Source: Erythrobacter sp.
Lineage (GTDB): Bacteria > Pseudomonadota > Alphaproteobacteria > Sphingomonadales > Sphingomonadaceae
Assembly: GCF_024305245.1 (NCBI RefSeq)
Contig: NZ_JAMWYX010000001.1
Coordinates: forward strand, 496,001 to 560,000
DNA: 64,000 nucleotides
Direction of reading: 5' to 3'
Shown: in pieces, positions 36,848 to 45,313 of the stretch
Layout: each line of letters starts with the position of its first letter
Position numbering within the stretch: position 1 is the stretch's first letter
Notes under the pieces: model-generated
Databases searched by the model: none
Told to the model about the DNA's origin: nothing
Seen by the model: only the letters and a program-made list of their open reading frames with translations
Translations under genes and position numbers: made by a program

Positions 36848-38195
36848 ACTGCTTGATGAGATCATAAAGCGTCGGCCGGCTGATCCCCAGCAGCTTGGCT
36901 GTGCTGGAGATATTGCCTTCGCTCCGGGCAAGCGCGTGACGGATTACCCGGCGGTCGGCGGCTTCGCGCGCGGCCTTGAGATTGAGCACGTTGGCGCTCT
37001 CCTCCTCCCCGTCGCCGAAATCGAGATCTTCGGCGCGCACCAATTTGCCGTCAGCCATGATGACTGCGCGCTTCACCCGGTTTTCCAGTTCGCGCACGTT
37101 CCCTGGCCAGTCATGCGCATCGATTGCGGCCAGCGCATCCGGAGCAAAGCCTGTAACCGCCGGGTTCATCTCAGCCGCAAAGCGTTTGAGGAACACCTTT
37201 GCGAGCAGCACCGGATCGCCGTGGCGTTCGGCCAGACCCGGAATCCGCACGACGATTTCGGCAAGGCGATAGAACAGATCCTCGCGGAAGCTGCCGCCGG
37301 AGATCATGCTTTCAAGATCCTGATGGGTCGCGCAAACGATCCGGGTGTTGACCGCAATTGCCTTGCGACCGCCGACACGCTCGATGGTGCGTTCCTGCAG
37401 GAACCGCAGCAGCTTGACCTGCAACGGCAGCGGAATGTCGCCGACTTCATCCAGGAACAGCGTGCCGCCGTTGGCGCTCTCGATCTTCCCCTCGATGGTC
37501 TTCACCGCACCGGTGAAAGCGCCCTTTTCGTGGCCGAACAGCTCGCTTTCGAGCAGATTTTCCGGAATTGCGGCACAATTGATAGCGATAAACGGGCCGC
37601 CCGCCCGGTCGCTGGTGTCATGCAGACCGCGGGCGAGGAGTTCCTTGCCCGTACCGCTCGCACCAAGCAGCATCACCGAAACCCCGGTCTTGGCGACACG
37701 CTCGATCGTGCGCGCGACCTTGACCATTTCGGGGGCGCCGGTGATCAGGCGGCCGAGCACAGTGTTGTCAGCGCTGGCATTGGCGATGAGCCTGCGGTTA
37801 TCCTGCTCGATCCGGTGCAGATTGAACGCGCGCCGGACAATCAGACCCAGCGAATCAATATCGAGCGGCTTCTGATAGAAATCATAAGCCCCGCGAGCGA
37901 TCGCCTGCAATGCGCTCTCGCGCGCACCATGGCCGCTGGCAACAATGACTTTGGTATCCGGCTTCAGCGCCATGATCGCATCGAGCACGGCAAAGCCCTC
38001 GCTGGTGCCGTCGGGATCGGGCGGCAGGCCAAGATCGAGCGTGACCACGGCGGGCGCATCGGCCCGGAGCGCGGCCAGCGCACTGTCGCGATCGCCGGCG
38101 ATAATCACCTCGAAATCGTCGTAGGACCATTTGAGCTGGGCCTGCAGACCGGGATCGTCCTCGATCACCAGCAACGGCGGTTTTTTCTCGGCCAT
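36831..38195 (-). CDS. prsR: PEP-CTERM system sigma-54 response regulator PrsR
   Basis: This is a 454-residue NtrC-type activator. The receiver domain has VVTLDLGLPPDPDG with the phospho-acceptor near residue 54. The AAA+ domain has Walker A GASGTGKE near 178, the sigma-54 contact loop GAFTGA near 225, and GGTLFLDEVGDIPL as Walker B. The C-terminus has a Fis-type HTH (SSTAKLLGISRPTLYDLIKQ). Its place beside PrsK and the exopolysaccharide sugar transferase identifies it as the regulator described for PEP-CTERM protein-sorting systems. It overlaps the prsK stop (TGATG). Confidence 0.9.
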   Translation of the reverse strand: MAEKKPPLLVIEDDPGLQAQLKWSYDDFEVIIAGDRDSALAALRADAPAVVTLDLGLPPDPDGTSEGFAVLDAIMALKPDTKVIVASGHGARESALQAIARGAYDFYQKPLDIDSLGLIVRRAFNLHRIEQDNRRLIANASADNTVLGRLITGAPEMVKVARTIERVAKTGVSVMLLGASGTGKELLARGLHDTSDRAGGPFIAINCAAIPENLLESELFGHEKGAFTGAVKTIEGKIESANGGTLFLDEVGDIPLPLQVKLLRFLQERTIERVGGRKAIAVNTRIVCATHQDLESMISGGSFREDLFYRLAEIVVRIPGLAERHGDPVLLAKVFLKRFAAEMNPAVTGFAPDALAAIDAHDWPGNVRELENRVKRAVIMADGKLVRAEDLDFGDGEEESANVLNLKAAREAADRRVIRHALARSEGNISSTAKLLGISRPTLYDLIKQYDLQT

Positions 38196-40315
38196 CAGGC
38201 AACCTCTCTGGAAGAAGGATTTTCGTTTCCGCCCAAGAGGCGGACAGCGTCGGCCAGCGGCAGAACGACGCTGAAGCGCGTGCCGACCCCTTCACGCGAT
38301 TCGACCGCAACCCTGCCCCCCATGGCCTTGACCAGTTCGCGCGCTTCGAAAGCGCCGATGCCGAACCCGCCGGGTTTTGACGAAACGAACGGCTTGAACA
38401 GTCCGGTGCGCACGAATTCGGGGCTCATGCCGCAACCAGTGTCGATCACTTCGATGGTGCCGTGAAGGCAATCGGCGGTGACATCCAGATAGACCGGCAT
38501 CGTACCATCGCTGGCGTCGATGGCGTTCTGCACCAGATGCATCACGGTTTGCTCCAGTGCCTCGGCATTGCCCATCACGCGCACATTTTCGTCGCGGGTC
38601 AGCGCGACCGGATGCACGCCGCGGAAACGCTCTGCAATCGCCCGCGCCAGCTGGCCGAGATCGATCATGTGCAGATCGTGATTGGGGCTCGCACCGTAGC
38701 GCCCCAGACGTGCCAGCAAGCCGGAAAGCTTGTCCGCCGAGTTTCTCAAGGTCACCAGCATGTCGGCGCGGAAGGCGGGGTTATCGGCGTGCTTCTGGGC
38801 ATTGGCGGCCAGCAAAGACAACTGGCTGGTCAGGTTCTTGATGTCATGCATCACGAACGCCATGCGACGGTTGAAATCGTCGAACCGCGAAGCGTCCATC
38901 AACGCCTGCTGTCCGGCCTGTTCCGAAAGGTAGCTCGCCAATTGCTGGCCCACCACCTTGAGCAGATCGAAATCTTCCCAGTCGAGCCGCCGCTCGATCC
39001 GCGGACGGGCCAACACCACCACTCCCACAAGGCGATCGAAATGGATCAGCGGAACCAGCGCCCAGACGTCCTCGGCTTCGATCAGCCAGCCGGGAACGTG
39101 ATTGCGCTCACCATGATGATCGATACCGCCGCGCACTTCATCGAGCGCGATGATATGCTGATGCTGCTCGAACAGTCCTGACAGATGGTGCTCGGCGGCA
39201 GTGGCCGGCACGGCAATCGTCGGCCAGTTCCAGCGCGCCATGAGTTCGAGCTGCGCTTCTTCATTCGGCATCAGCAACAGCCCGGCCGGGCTTTCGGTGA
39301 TATCGGCTAGCGCCTTGATCGCGCGTTCTTCCAGACTGGCGCTGGCCTTGCCGCCCAACCCGATAGTGCGCGTAAAGCGCAGCCATTCATCGCGGTAGTC
39401 ATAACGATGCTGAAACAGGTGCTTCGTGGCCGTCACCTTTAACCAGCCACGCAGGCGCGGAGACGGAAGCGCCATGATCGCACCGCCGACGGCAAGCACA
39501 ACGAACACCACCTGGCTCGTGCGCGCGAAATCCCCGCCGATCAGCGGCAAAGCCTTCGCCACAACCAGCATCACCGCCAGATAGGTCCCGATCAGCAACA
39601 GCGAAAGCGTGCGAAAGGCGACGGTGCGCGAAGGGCTGAACTGCACGCGCGGGCCTGCCGGGTTCGCACCGAGCGCAAACAGCACAGCCATCACAGCGGC
39701 AAAAAGACCGCGGAAATCCCGCAGCAATGCCGGATAATCCCCGCTCAGGTAAGCAATCGTGGCAAGGTTGAGATCATAGGCAAAGATGCCCGACAAGGCG
39801 ATCACCGACCAGCGCAGCAGGTAACGCGATGCCACCGCTGCACCGGCATAGAGATTGTGCAGCAGCATCAGCGCACCGATCGCGACCAGCAGGTCGATCA
39901 GCATCCGCACCTCGAAGGCGACCTGCGCAATCGCAGGCACAGCAGACGCCCGCATTTCCAGCCCGAGAACCAGCGGCTCGCACAGTTGCACCAGCACCAG
40001 CGAGATGATCACCGGACGGATCGGCTTCAGGCTCGCGGCCCGGCCGTCGGCACTGAACATTGCGAAGATCGCGCCGATAAATGCCAGATTGCGGGCGATG
40101 GTGGCCATCGCACTGGCGGCACTGTCGGGTCCGAGCGCCGCACTCATAACGCAGCCCGCACCCACCAATGCGCTGGCAATGGCGAGCGGCCGACGATCGG
40201 GTCGCGCCGGATCGCCGCGACGCCAGAGCCATACCATCGCGCCGAAGCACAGCACCGCGCCCGCGATCGACGCGATGAAAGCGGCAAACGCCAGATGTTC
40301 CGGCATACCGATCAC
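38195..40315 (-). CDS. prsK: PEP-CTERM system histidine kinase PrsK
   Basis: The protein has 706 residues. The N-terminal 300 residues contain about nine or ten membrane helices, as in PrsK. A GAF-like domain (about 310-450) precedes the kinase core: the H-box is FVMHDIKNLTSQLSLLAANA near residue 487, the N-box is VQNAIDASDG, and the G-boxes are DTGCGMSPEF and KPGGFGIGAFEAREL. It should phosphorylate PrsR. The start overlaps the sugar transferase stop by 4 bases, so the four genes form one transcript. Confidence 0.9.
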   Translation of the reverse strand: MIGMPEHLAFAAFIASIAGAVLCFGAMVWLWRRGDPARPDRRPLAIASALVGAGCVMSAALGPDSAASAMATIARNLAFIGAIFAMFSADGRAASLKPIRPVIISLVLVQLCEPLVLGLEMRASAVPAIAQVAFEVRMLIDLLVAIGALMLLHNLYAGAAVASRYLLRWSVIALSGIFAYDLNLATIAYLSGDYPALLRDFRGLFAAVMAVLFALGANPAGPRVQFSPSRTVAFRTLSLLLIGTYLAVMLVVAKALPLIGGDFARTSQVVFVVLAVGGAIMALPSPRLRGWLKVTATKHLFQHRYDYRDEWLRFTRTIGLGGKASASLEERAIKALADITESPAGLLLMPNEEAQLELMARWNWPTIAVPATAAEHHLSGLFEQHQHIIALDEVRGGIDHHGERNHVPGWLIEAEDVWALVPLIHFDRLVGVVVLARPRIERRLDWEDFDLLKVVGQQLASYLSEQAGQQALMDASRFDDFNRRMAFVMHDIKNLTSQLSLLAANAQKHADNPAFRADMLVTLRNSADKLSGLLARLGRYGASPNHDLHMIDLGQLARAIAERFRGVHPVALTRDENVRVMGNAEALEQTVMHLVQNAIDASDGTMPVYLDVTADCLHGTIEVIDTGCGMSPEFVRTGLFKPFVSSKPGGFGIGAFEARELVKAMGGRVAVESREGVGTRFSVVLPLADAVRLLGGNENPSSREVA

Positions 40316-41697
40316 CGCGCACCTTCCGGCCAGAGCACGACCCGCACAGTCTGCAACAGGATCACCAGATCAAGGAAGGGTGTGTAATTCTTGGCGTAAT
40401 AGAGATCATATTCGAGCTTGCGACGGCTATCCTCGACCGATGCGCCATAGGGGAAATTGATCTGTGCCCAACCGGTAATGCCCGGCTTCACCATGTGGCG
40501 CTCGCCATAGAACGGGATTTCTTCCTCAAGGCTTTCGACAAAGGACGGCACTTCGGGACGCGGCCCCACAAAGCTCATATGGCCTTTGAGCACGCTCCAC
40601 GTCTGCGGCAGTTCGTCGATGCGAACCTTACGGATAAACCGGCCCATGCGGGTGACGCGCGGGTCATTCTCCTCGGCCCATTTGGCCCCGTCCTTTTCGG
40701 CATCGGTGCGCATCGAACGTAGTTTTACCAGCGTGAACGGTTCGCCATACAGCCCGACGCGTTGCTGCCGGAAGAATGCCGGCCCCTTGCTATCCAGCCT
40801 CACCAGAATTGCGAACAGGCCGATAATCGGCAGTGTCAGCGCCAGCAGAACCGAACTGGCGACAATATCGAAGATGCGTTTGACCGCGCTGGAAAACATC
40901 CGCCCGCTTGAAAACCCGTCGGAAAAGATCAGCCAGCTTGGGTTGATCGTATCGAGATCGACGCGTCCGGTCTCACGCTCGATGAAGCTCGAAAAATCGT
41001 TGACGTGGACGCCCTTGGTCTTGATCCGCAACAGGTCTTTCAGCGGCAAGGCGTTGCGGCGTTCCTGCAAGGCCAGCACGACTTCGGAAACGCCCAGATT
41101 TTCGACGAAGCGACCGAGGTCGTGAATCGCCGCCCGCGGTATCGCTTCTTCGACAATCCGCTGATCGTCGCTCATCGCGATGTAGGAAACGATGGCAAAA
41201 CCGGTTTCGGGTTGATCGCCCAGCGCGCGCAGTCGCTGCGCCCGGTCGCCTGCCCCGAGTACCATCACCCTTCGCCGGAACGATGAGGAACCGAGAAAAC
41301 TGGTCAGCAGCAGCCGATCCGCGACCAGAACCAAGATCGCCAGGCCCATCGTATAGAGAAGTGTCGAACGCCAGAAAAAGTCGTTCGGAAAAACGAAGTC
41401 GATCACCGCCAGCGCAATGATGCCGAGGCTGATCGCCACCAGCAGGCGCGCACCGGCAAATCGCAGGCTTCGCAGCGCATTGGGACCATAGACCCCGACC
41501 GCAATCATCGCCAACCAGATGACCAGCGCCGTGCCCATCAGCGGCAACCAGCGATAGGAGAAGTGGTCGATCTCCATCCCGATCTGGCCAGCGCGCAGTT
41601 GCCAGGCAAGCTCGCTTGCCAGCACTAGCAAGCCCAGATCGAGCAACCCGAGCAGCAGCACAGCATGCGGGATATAGTGCTTGAACAGGCGGATCAT
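40312..41697 (-). CDS. Exopolysaccharide polyprenyl-glycosylphosphotransferase (EpsB/XrtA-associated type)
   Basis: This 461-residue enzyme transfers a sugar-1-phosphate to undecaprenyl phosphate to begin exopolysaccharide synthesis. Four to five N-terminal helices are followed by a CoA-binding-like Rossmann domain (VMVLGAGDRAQRLRALGD near 145). The catalytic bacterial sugar transferase domain runs from KRIFDIVASSVLLALTLPI near 270 to the end, with RVGLYGEPFTLVKLRSMR and KPGITGWAQINFPYG. The partnership with prsK/prsR matches the TIGR03013 subfamily linked to exosortase systems. It leads the operon. Confidence 0.9.
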   Translation of the reverse strand: MIRLFKHYIPHAVLLLGLLDLGLLVLASELAWQLRAGQIGMEIDHFSYRWLPLMGTALVIWLAMIAVGVYGPNALRSLRFAGARLLVAISLGIIALAVIDFVFPNDFFWRSTLLYTMGLAILVLVADRLLLTSFLGSSSFRRRVMVLGAGDRAQRLRALGDQPETGFAIVSYIAMSDDQRIVEEAIPRAAIHDLGRFVENLGVSEVVLALQERRNALPLKDLLRIKTKGVHVNDFSSFIERETGRVDLDTINPSWLIFSDGFSSGRMFSSAVKRIFDIVASSVLLALTLPIIGLFAILVRLDSKGPAFFRQQRVGLYGEPFTLVKLRSMRTDAEKDGAKWAEENDPRVTRMGRFIRKVRIDELPQTWSVLKGHMSFVGPRPEVPSFVESLEEEIPFYGERHMVKPGITGWAQINFPYGASVEDSRRKLEYDLYYAKNYTPFLDLVILLQTVRVVLWPEGAR

Positions 41698-41816
41698 TGC
41701 AGGGCGGGCCTCTGGTGAAGTCAGCCTGCCATCTAGTGCATAGACCTTAAGTGTCGGTAAACTTTACACCGCGTCCCGCACCAGCTTTTCTGCGGCTCAC
41801 GAAGGTTAATGCTGCG

Positions 41817-43169
41817 TCAGGAACGGCGCCGCCCCGGCGACAGGTCGCTCGCCATCCGGGCCGGTGCCGGGGTAAGGCACTCCGCCCGCCCGCAGCGCAG
41901 ACAGGGGGTGCCAAGCGGCACCGCATCGGCTGGATCGAGCGAAATCCCGCGTGCATAGGCCAGTTCCCCGGCAAAGCGCGCCTCGATCCCCAGCACCACC
42001 GCCGCGCGGGCCGCGCACATCACCCCGTCGCCATCGACTGTCCGGGTAAGGGTAAACCAGTGGCGCGGACTTGCCTCGCCTTCGCTGAAAGTGACCGCCT
42101 GCGTCAGCACGCTGCCGGGACGTTCGAACGCGGCGAAAGGTATCCATGCCGGCCAGCGCGCGCCGTCGAGCGGATAGAGCGCGCCGCTTCCCCCGGCGGT
42201 GAAGTGGGTCATCCGACCAGCGCGATCGATCGTGGCCATGAAGAACGGCAGCCCACGCTCCCCCACCCGCCCGAGCGTCGTCAGCCGCTGCGCCGCCTGA
42301 TCGAAACTGACCGCGAACCGGCGTTGCAGCACCGCCAGATCGTAACCGGTCTGTTCGCAGGCGCGCAGAAAGCGGCGATAGGGCAGCAGCAGCGCACCCG
42401 CGAGGTAATCGGTGATGTGTTCGCGGCACAGGTTCTTCGCTTCGGAAGAACCCAGGCCAGCCCCGGCCACCAGAGTTTCGATCATCTCGCGCATTTCCAG
42501 CGCGCCGACCTGCCGCGCGATCTGGAACCGCCGCGCTGCGCCCGGCAGCATCTCGGACAGTTGCAACTGCCGGGCATGCAGGTCGAGCCGATGCACCTGC
42601 CCGGGCATGACTTCGGCCGGAAGGATGCGCACAGTCATGCGGTGTTTCTCGCGCAGCCGTTCGCCCAGTGCGGCGCTGATCTCCCCGCGCGACAAGCGCA
42701 ACTCATCCGCAAGGTCCTCGGCAGCGTGGTCGAGATCGGCGAAGTGGTTCTGCCAGCGTTCGATTGCGCGGCGCACGGCTGCGGCCGCCTCTTCGCTCTC
42801 GGCGCGCTCCGCACCGCCGGTGTCGTACATCCGGGCAAAGGCGGCCGCGATTTGCGGCGCAGCGGCCAGGAATTCCTGCACTTCCTCGCGGTCGATGGCG
42901 AGATCGGCGAAGCGCTTGTCAGCCATGCGGCGCACCAGCCCGTCGAGCCCGCCGATCGCCTCATCCTCGCGCAGCGAACGCGGATCGAAGTCGAACCGCT
43001 CGATCACCTGCACCAGCACGCGGGCCGAAAGCGGGCGCTGGTTGCGCTCGATCAGGTTGAGATAGGACGGTGAAATGCCGAGCGCGGCGGCCATTGCGGC
43101 CTGAGTCAGCCCTTCGCGCTTGCGCAAGCGGCGCAGCGCGGGTCCGGCGAGGAGGTTGGTGTCTGCCAT
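41817..43169 (-). CDS. RamB/ScfR-like transcriptional regulator
   Basis: The protein has 450 residues. The N-terminal XRE-type HTH (LTQAAMAAALGISPSYLNLI) is followed by an IrrE/ImmA-like region (LCREHITDYLAGALLLPYRR, lacking a metalloprotease HExxH) and a C-terminal DUF2083-like domain ending in PCLRCGRAECL with paired cysteines. This architecture is that of ScfR (short-chain fatty-acyl regulator) and RamB, which control acetate and glyoxylate-cycle genes. It is divergent from isocitrate lyase, 177 bases from start to start, so it most likely regulates aceA, perhaps sensing an acyl-CoA. Confidence 0.88.
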   Translation of the reverse strand: MADTNLLAGPALRRLRKREGLTQAAMAAALGISPSYLNLIERNQRPLSARVLVQVIERFDFDPRSLREDEAIGGLDGLVRRMADKRFADLAIDREEVQEFLAAAPQIAAAFARMYDTGGAERAESEEAAAAVRRAIERWQNHFADLDHAAEDLADELRLSRGEISAALGERLREKHRMTVRILPAEVMPGQVHRLDLHARQLQLSEMLPGAARRFQIARQVGALEMREMIETLVAGAGLGSSEAKNLCREHITDYLAGALLLPYRRFLRACEQTGYDLAVLQRRFAVSFDQAAQRLTTLGRVGERGLPFFMATIDRAGRMTHFTAGGSGALYPLDGARWPAWIPFAAFERPGSVLTQAVTFSEGEASPRHWFTLTRTVDGDGVMCAARAAVVLGIEARFAGELAYARGISLDPADAVPLGTPCLRCGRAECLTPAPARMASDLSPGRRRS

Positions 43170-43205
43170 GGCTTCTTGTAAATTAATTCACCAATTGACA
43201 CAAGA

Positions 43206-43232
43206 TTGCAGGCAAATGTCGGGATGCCGACA
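43206..43232. promoter_or_regulatory. Candidate operator between ramB-like gene and aceA
   Basis: Two adjacent inverted repeats lie midway in the divergent gap: TTGC-AG-GCAA at 43206-43215 and TGTCGG-GATG-CCGACA at 43217-43232. The surrounding DNA is AT-rich, as expected for promoters. TTGC/GCAA recalls the TTTGCAAA core of RamB sites in Corynebacterium. Binding is inferred. Confidence 0.45.
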
Positions 43233-43346
43233 ACATTATTTGTAAGTTTTCCTGTCATGCTGCGCCGCAACACGCCACAGCTTGCCCATCCGAAGGCGCC
43301 CGCCACTGTGCAGCGCGCCGCTCCCCAGGACGGACAGGAGAAGAAT

Positions 43347-44945
43347 ATGACTTACCAGAACACCATCACCCGGATGCGCGAAATCGTTGGCGCGAACGGC
43401 CCGAGCTGGGCTGCCATCGACCCCGAGAGCGCCGCGCGCATGGTCACCCAGAACCGTTTCGCCACCGGCCTCGACATCGCCAAGTACACTGCCAAGATCA
43501 TGCGCGCCGACATGGATGCCTATGATGCCGATCCCGCACAGTACACCCAGTCGCTCGGTTGCTGGCACGGCTTCATCGCGCAGCAGAAGATGATCGCGAT
43601 CAAGAAGCATTTCGGCACCACCAGGCAGCGTTACCTCTACCTTTCGGGCTGGATGGTCGCCGCGCTGCGCAGCGAATTCGGCCCCCTTCCCGACCAGTCG
43701 ATGCACGAGAAGACCTCGGTGCCCGCACTGATCGAGGAACTGTACACCTTCCTCAAGCAGGCCGATGCCCGCGAACTCGGCGGCATGTTCCGCGCGCTCG
43801 ACAAGGCCCGCGAAGCCGGTGACGCGGTCGAAGCCAAGCGGCTCGAGAATGCTATCGACAGCTACGAAACCCACGTGGTGCCGATCATCGCCGACATCGA
43901 CGCAGGGTTCGGCAACGCCGAGGCCACTTACCTGCTCGCCAAGAAGATGATCGAAGCGGGTGCCTGCGCGCTGCAGATCGAAAATCAGGTCTCGGACGAA
44001 AAGCAGTGCGGTCACCAGGACGGCAAGGTCACTGTGCCGCATGAGGATTTCCTCCAGAAGATCCGCGCCTGCCGCATGGCGTTCCTCGAAATGGGTGTCG
44101 AAGACGGCGTCATCGTCGCCCGCACCGACTCGCTTGGCGCGGGCCTGACCAAGCAGATCGCTTTCTCCAAGGAGCCGGGCGATCTGGGCGACCAGTACAA
44201 CGCCTTCCTCGATGCCGATGAAGTCGATCCGGCCAACGTCACCAACGGACAGGTCTTCATCAGCCGCGACGGCAAGCTGCTCGCCCCCAAGCGTCTGCCT
44301 TCAAACCTCTACCAGTTCCGCCCCGGTACCGGCGTGGACCGTGTGGTGCTCGACTGCATCACTTCGCTCCAGAACGGCGCCGACCTGTTGTGGATCGAGA
44401 CCGAGAAGCCCCACGTCGAACAGATCGCCAGCATGGTTGATCGCATCCGCGAAGTCGTGCCCAATGCGAAGCTCGTCTACAACAACTCGCCCAGCTTCAA
44501 CTGGACGCTGAGCTTCCGCCAGCAGATCTTCGACGCGTGGGCCGAAGCGGGCAAGGACGTGTCCGCCTATGACCGCGACCGCCTGATGAGCGTCGACTAC
44601 GACGGCACCGATCTGGCCGCCGAAGCCGACGAGAAGATCCGCACCTTCCAGCGCGATGGCGCTGCGCGGGCCGGCATCTTCCACCACCTCATCACGCTGC
44701 CGACCTACCACACCGCCGCGCTCAGCACCGACAACCTCGCCCGCGAGTACTTCGGCGAGCAGGCGATGCTCGGCTACGTCAAGAACGTGCAGCGCGAGGA
44801 GATCCGTCAGGGGATCGCCTGCGTGAAGCACCAGAACATGGCCGGCAGCGACATCGGCGACGATCACAAGGAGTACTTCGCCGGCGAAGCTGCCCTGAAG
44901 GCCGGCGGCGCGCACAACACGATGAATCAGTTCGAAGCGGCATAA
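43347..44945 (+). CDS. aceA: Isocitrate lyase (long form)
   Basis: This 532-residue enzyme cleaves isocitrate to succinate and glyoxylate in the glyoxylate shunt, allowing growth on acetate and fatty acids. The catalytic cysteine is in DEKQCGHQDGKV (the K-x-CGH motif as in the Pseudomonas-type enzyme), with VPIIADIDAGFGNAEATYLL before it and LLWIETEKPHVEQI later. CAGGAGAAG before the ATG sets the start; an upstream in-frame ATG lies inside the promoter region. No malate synthase gene is in the window. Confidence 0.96.
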   Translation: MTYQNTITRMREIVGANGPSWAAIDPESAARMVTQNRFATGLDIAKYTAKIMRADMDAYDADPAQYTQSLGCWHGFIAQQKMIAIKKHFGTTRQRYLYLSGWMVAALRSEFGPLPDQSMHEKTSVPALIEELYTFLKQADARELGGMFRALDKAREAGDAVEAKRLENAIDSYETHVVPIIADIDAGFGNAEATYLLAKKMIEAGACALQIENQVSDEKQCGHQDGKVTVPHEDFLQKIRACRMAFLEMGVEDGVIVARTDSLGAGLTKQIAFSKEPGDLGDQYNAFLDADEVDPANVTNGQVFISRDGKLLAPKRLPSNLYQFRPGTGVDRVVLDCITSLQNGADLLWIETEKPHVEQIASMVDRIREVVPNAKLVYNNSPSFNWTLSFRQQIFDAWAEAGKDVSAYDRDRLMSVDYDGTDLAAEADEKIRTFQRDGAARAGIFHHLITLPTYHTAALSTDNLAREYFGEQAMLGYVKNVQREEIRQGIACVKHQNMAGSDIGDDHKEYFAGEAALKAGGAHNTMNQFEAA

Positions 44946-44960
44946 CAGCTTGGGAGAGCG

Positions 44961-44989
44961 CCGGAGGGCTGCATTTTGTAGCCTTCCGG
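44961..44989 (+). other. Hairpin between aceA and the downstream small gene
   Basis: CCGGAGGGCT and AGCCTTCCGG pair over 10 positions (one G-U) around a 9-nt loop, 16 bases after the aceA stop. No T-run follows, so partial termination or mRNA processing between aceA and the small gene is more likely than full termination. Confidence 0.5.
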
Positions 44990-45041
44990 TTGCCCGCAAA
45001 GCCGCCTAAGGACTGCGGGTATTCACCCGAGGAGAGTGACA

Positions 45042-45227
45042 ATGAGCGATACCGACACCCCCAAAACCGAACCCGCCCGCGCCCGCGCGCTGCTTTCGAC
45101 CGCTGATATGAAGCTGCTGCGCCGCGCGCTGGAAAGCCATGCCCGCAACACCGAAGACCGCGAGGAACTGGCCAAAATCAACGCCCTGCATCACCGGCTC
45201 GGCACCTACGTTCCCGCTTCGGAATAA
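45042..45227 (+). CDS. Small unknown protein downstream of isocitrate lyase
   Basis: This encodes 61 residues and is unrecognised. It is charged and predicted helical (ADMKLLRRALESHARNTEDR then EELAKINALHHRLG), with no membrane segment. GAGGAGAG 5 bases before the ATG is a strong ribosome site, and a strong terminator follows at 45260, so it looks like the last gene of an aceA transcript. The function is unknown. Confidence 0.75.
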   Translation: MSDTDTPKTEPARARALLSTADMKLLRRALESHARNTEDREELAKINALHHRLGTYVPASE

Positions 45228-45259
45228 CCCGTTTCACAATTCTCCTGGGGAGGAGAACC

Positions 45260-45307
45260 GGCCGTCGGAATGCGCCTCAACAGGCGCGCTCCGGCGGCCG
45301 CATTTTT
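45260..45307 (+). terminator. Intrinsic terminator after the aceA unit
   Basis: A 17-position stem (arms 45260-45276 and 45283-45299, with a few wobbles or mismatches) encloses a 6-nt loop and is followed by CA and five T. It ends just before the convergent M20 hydrolase gene. Confidence 0.85.
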
Positions 45308-45313
45308 GCGGGA

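Noticed and set aside
41698..41760. A possible sigma-54 promoter (TGGCAGGCTGACTTC) before the sugar transferase gene
   Set aside because: The -12 element does not match TTGC, so it fails the consensus.
43195..43223. TTGACA at 43195 as the -35 of aceA
   Set aside because: No acceptable -10 hexamer lies 16-18 bases downstream, so I did not call a promoter.
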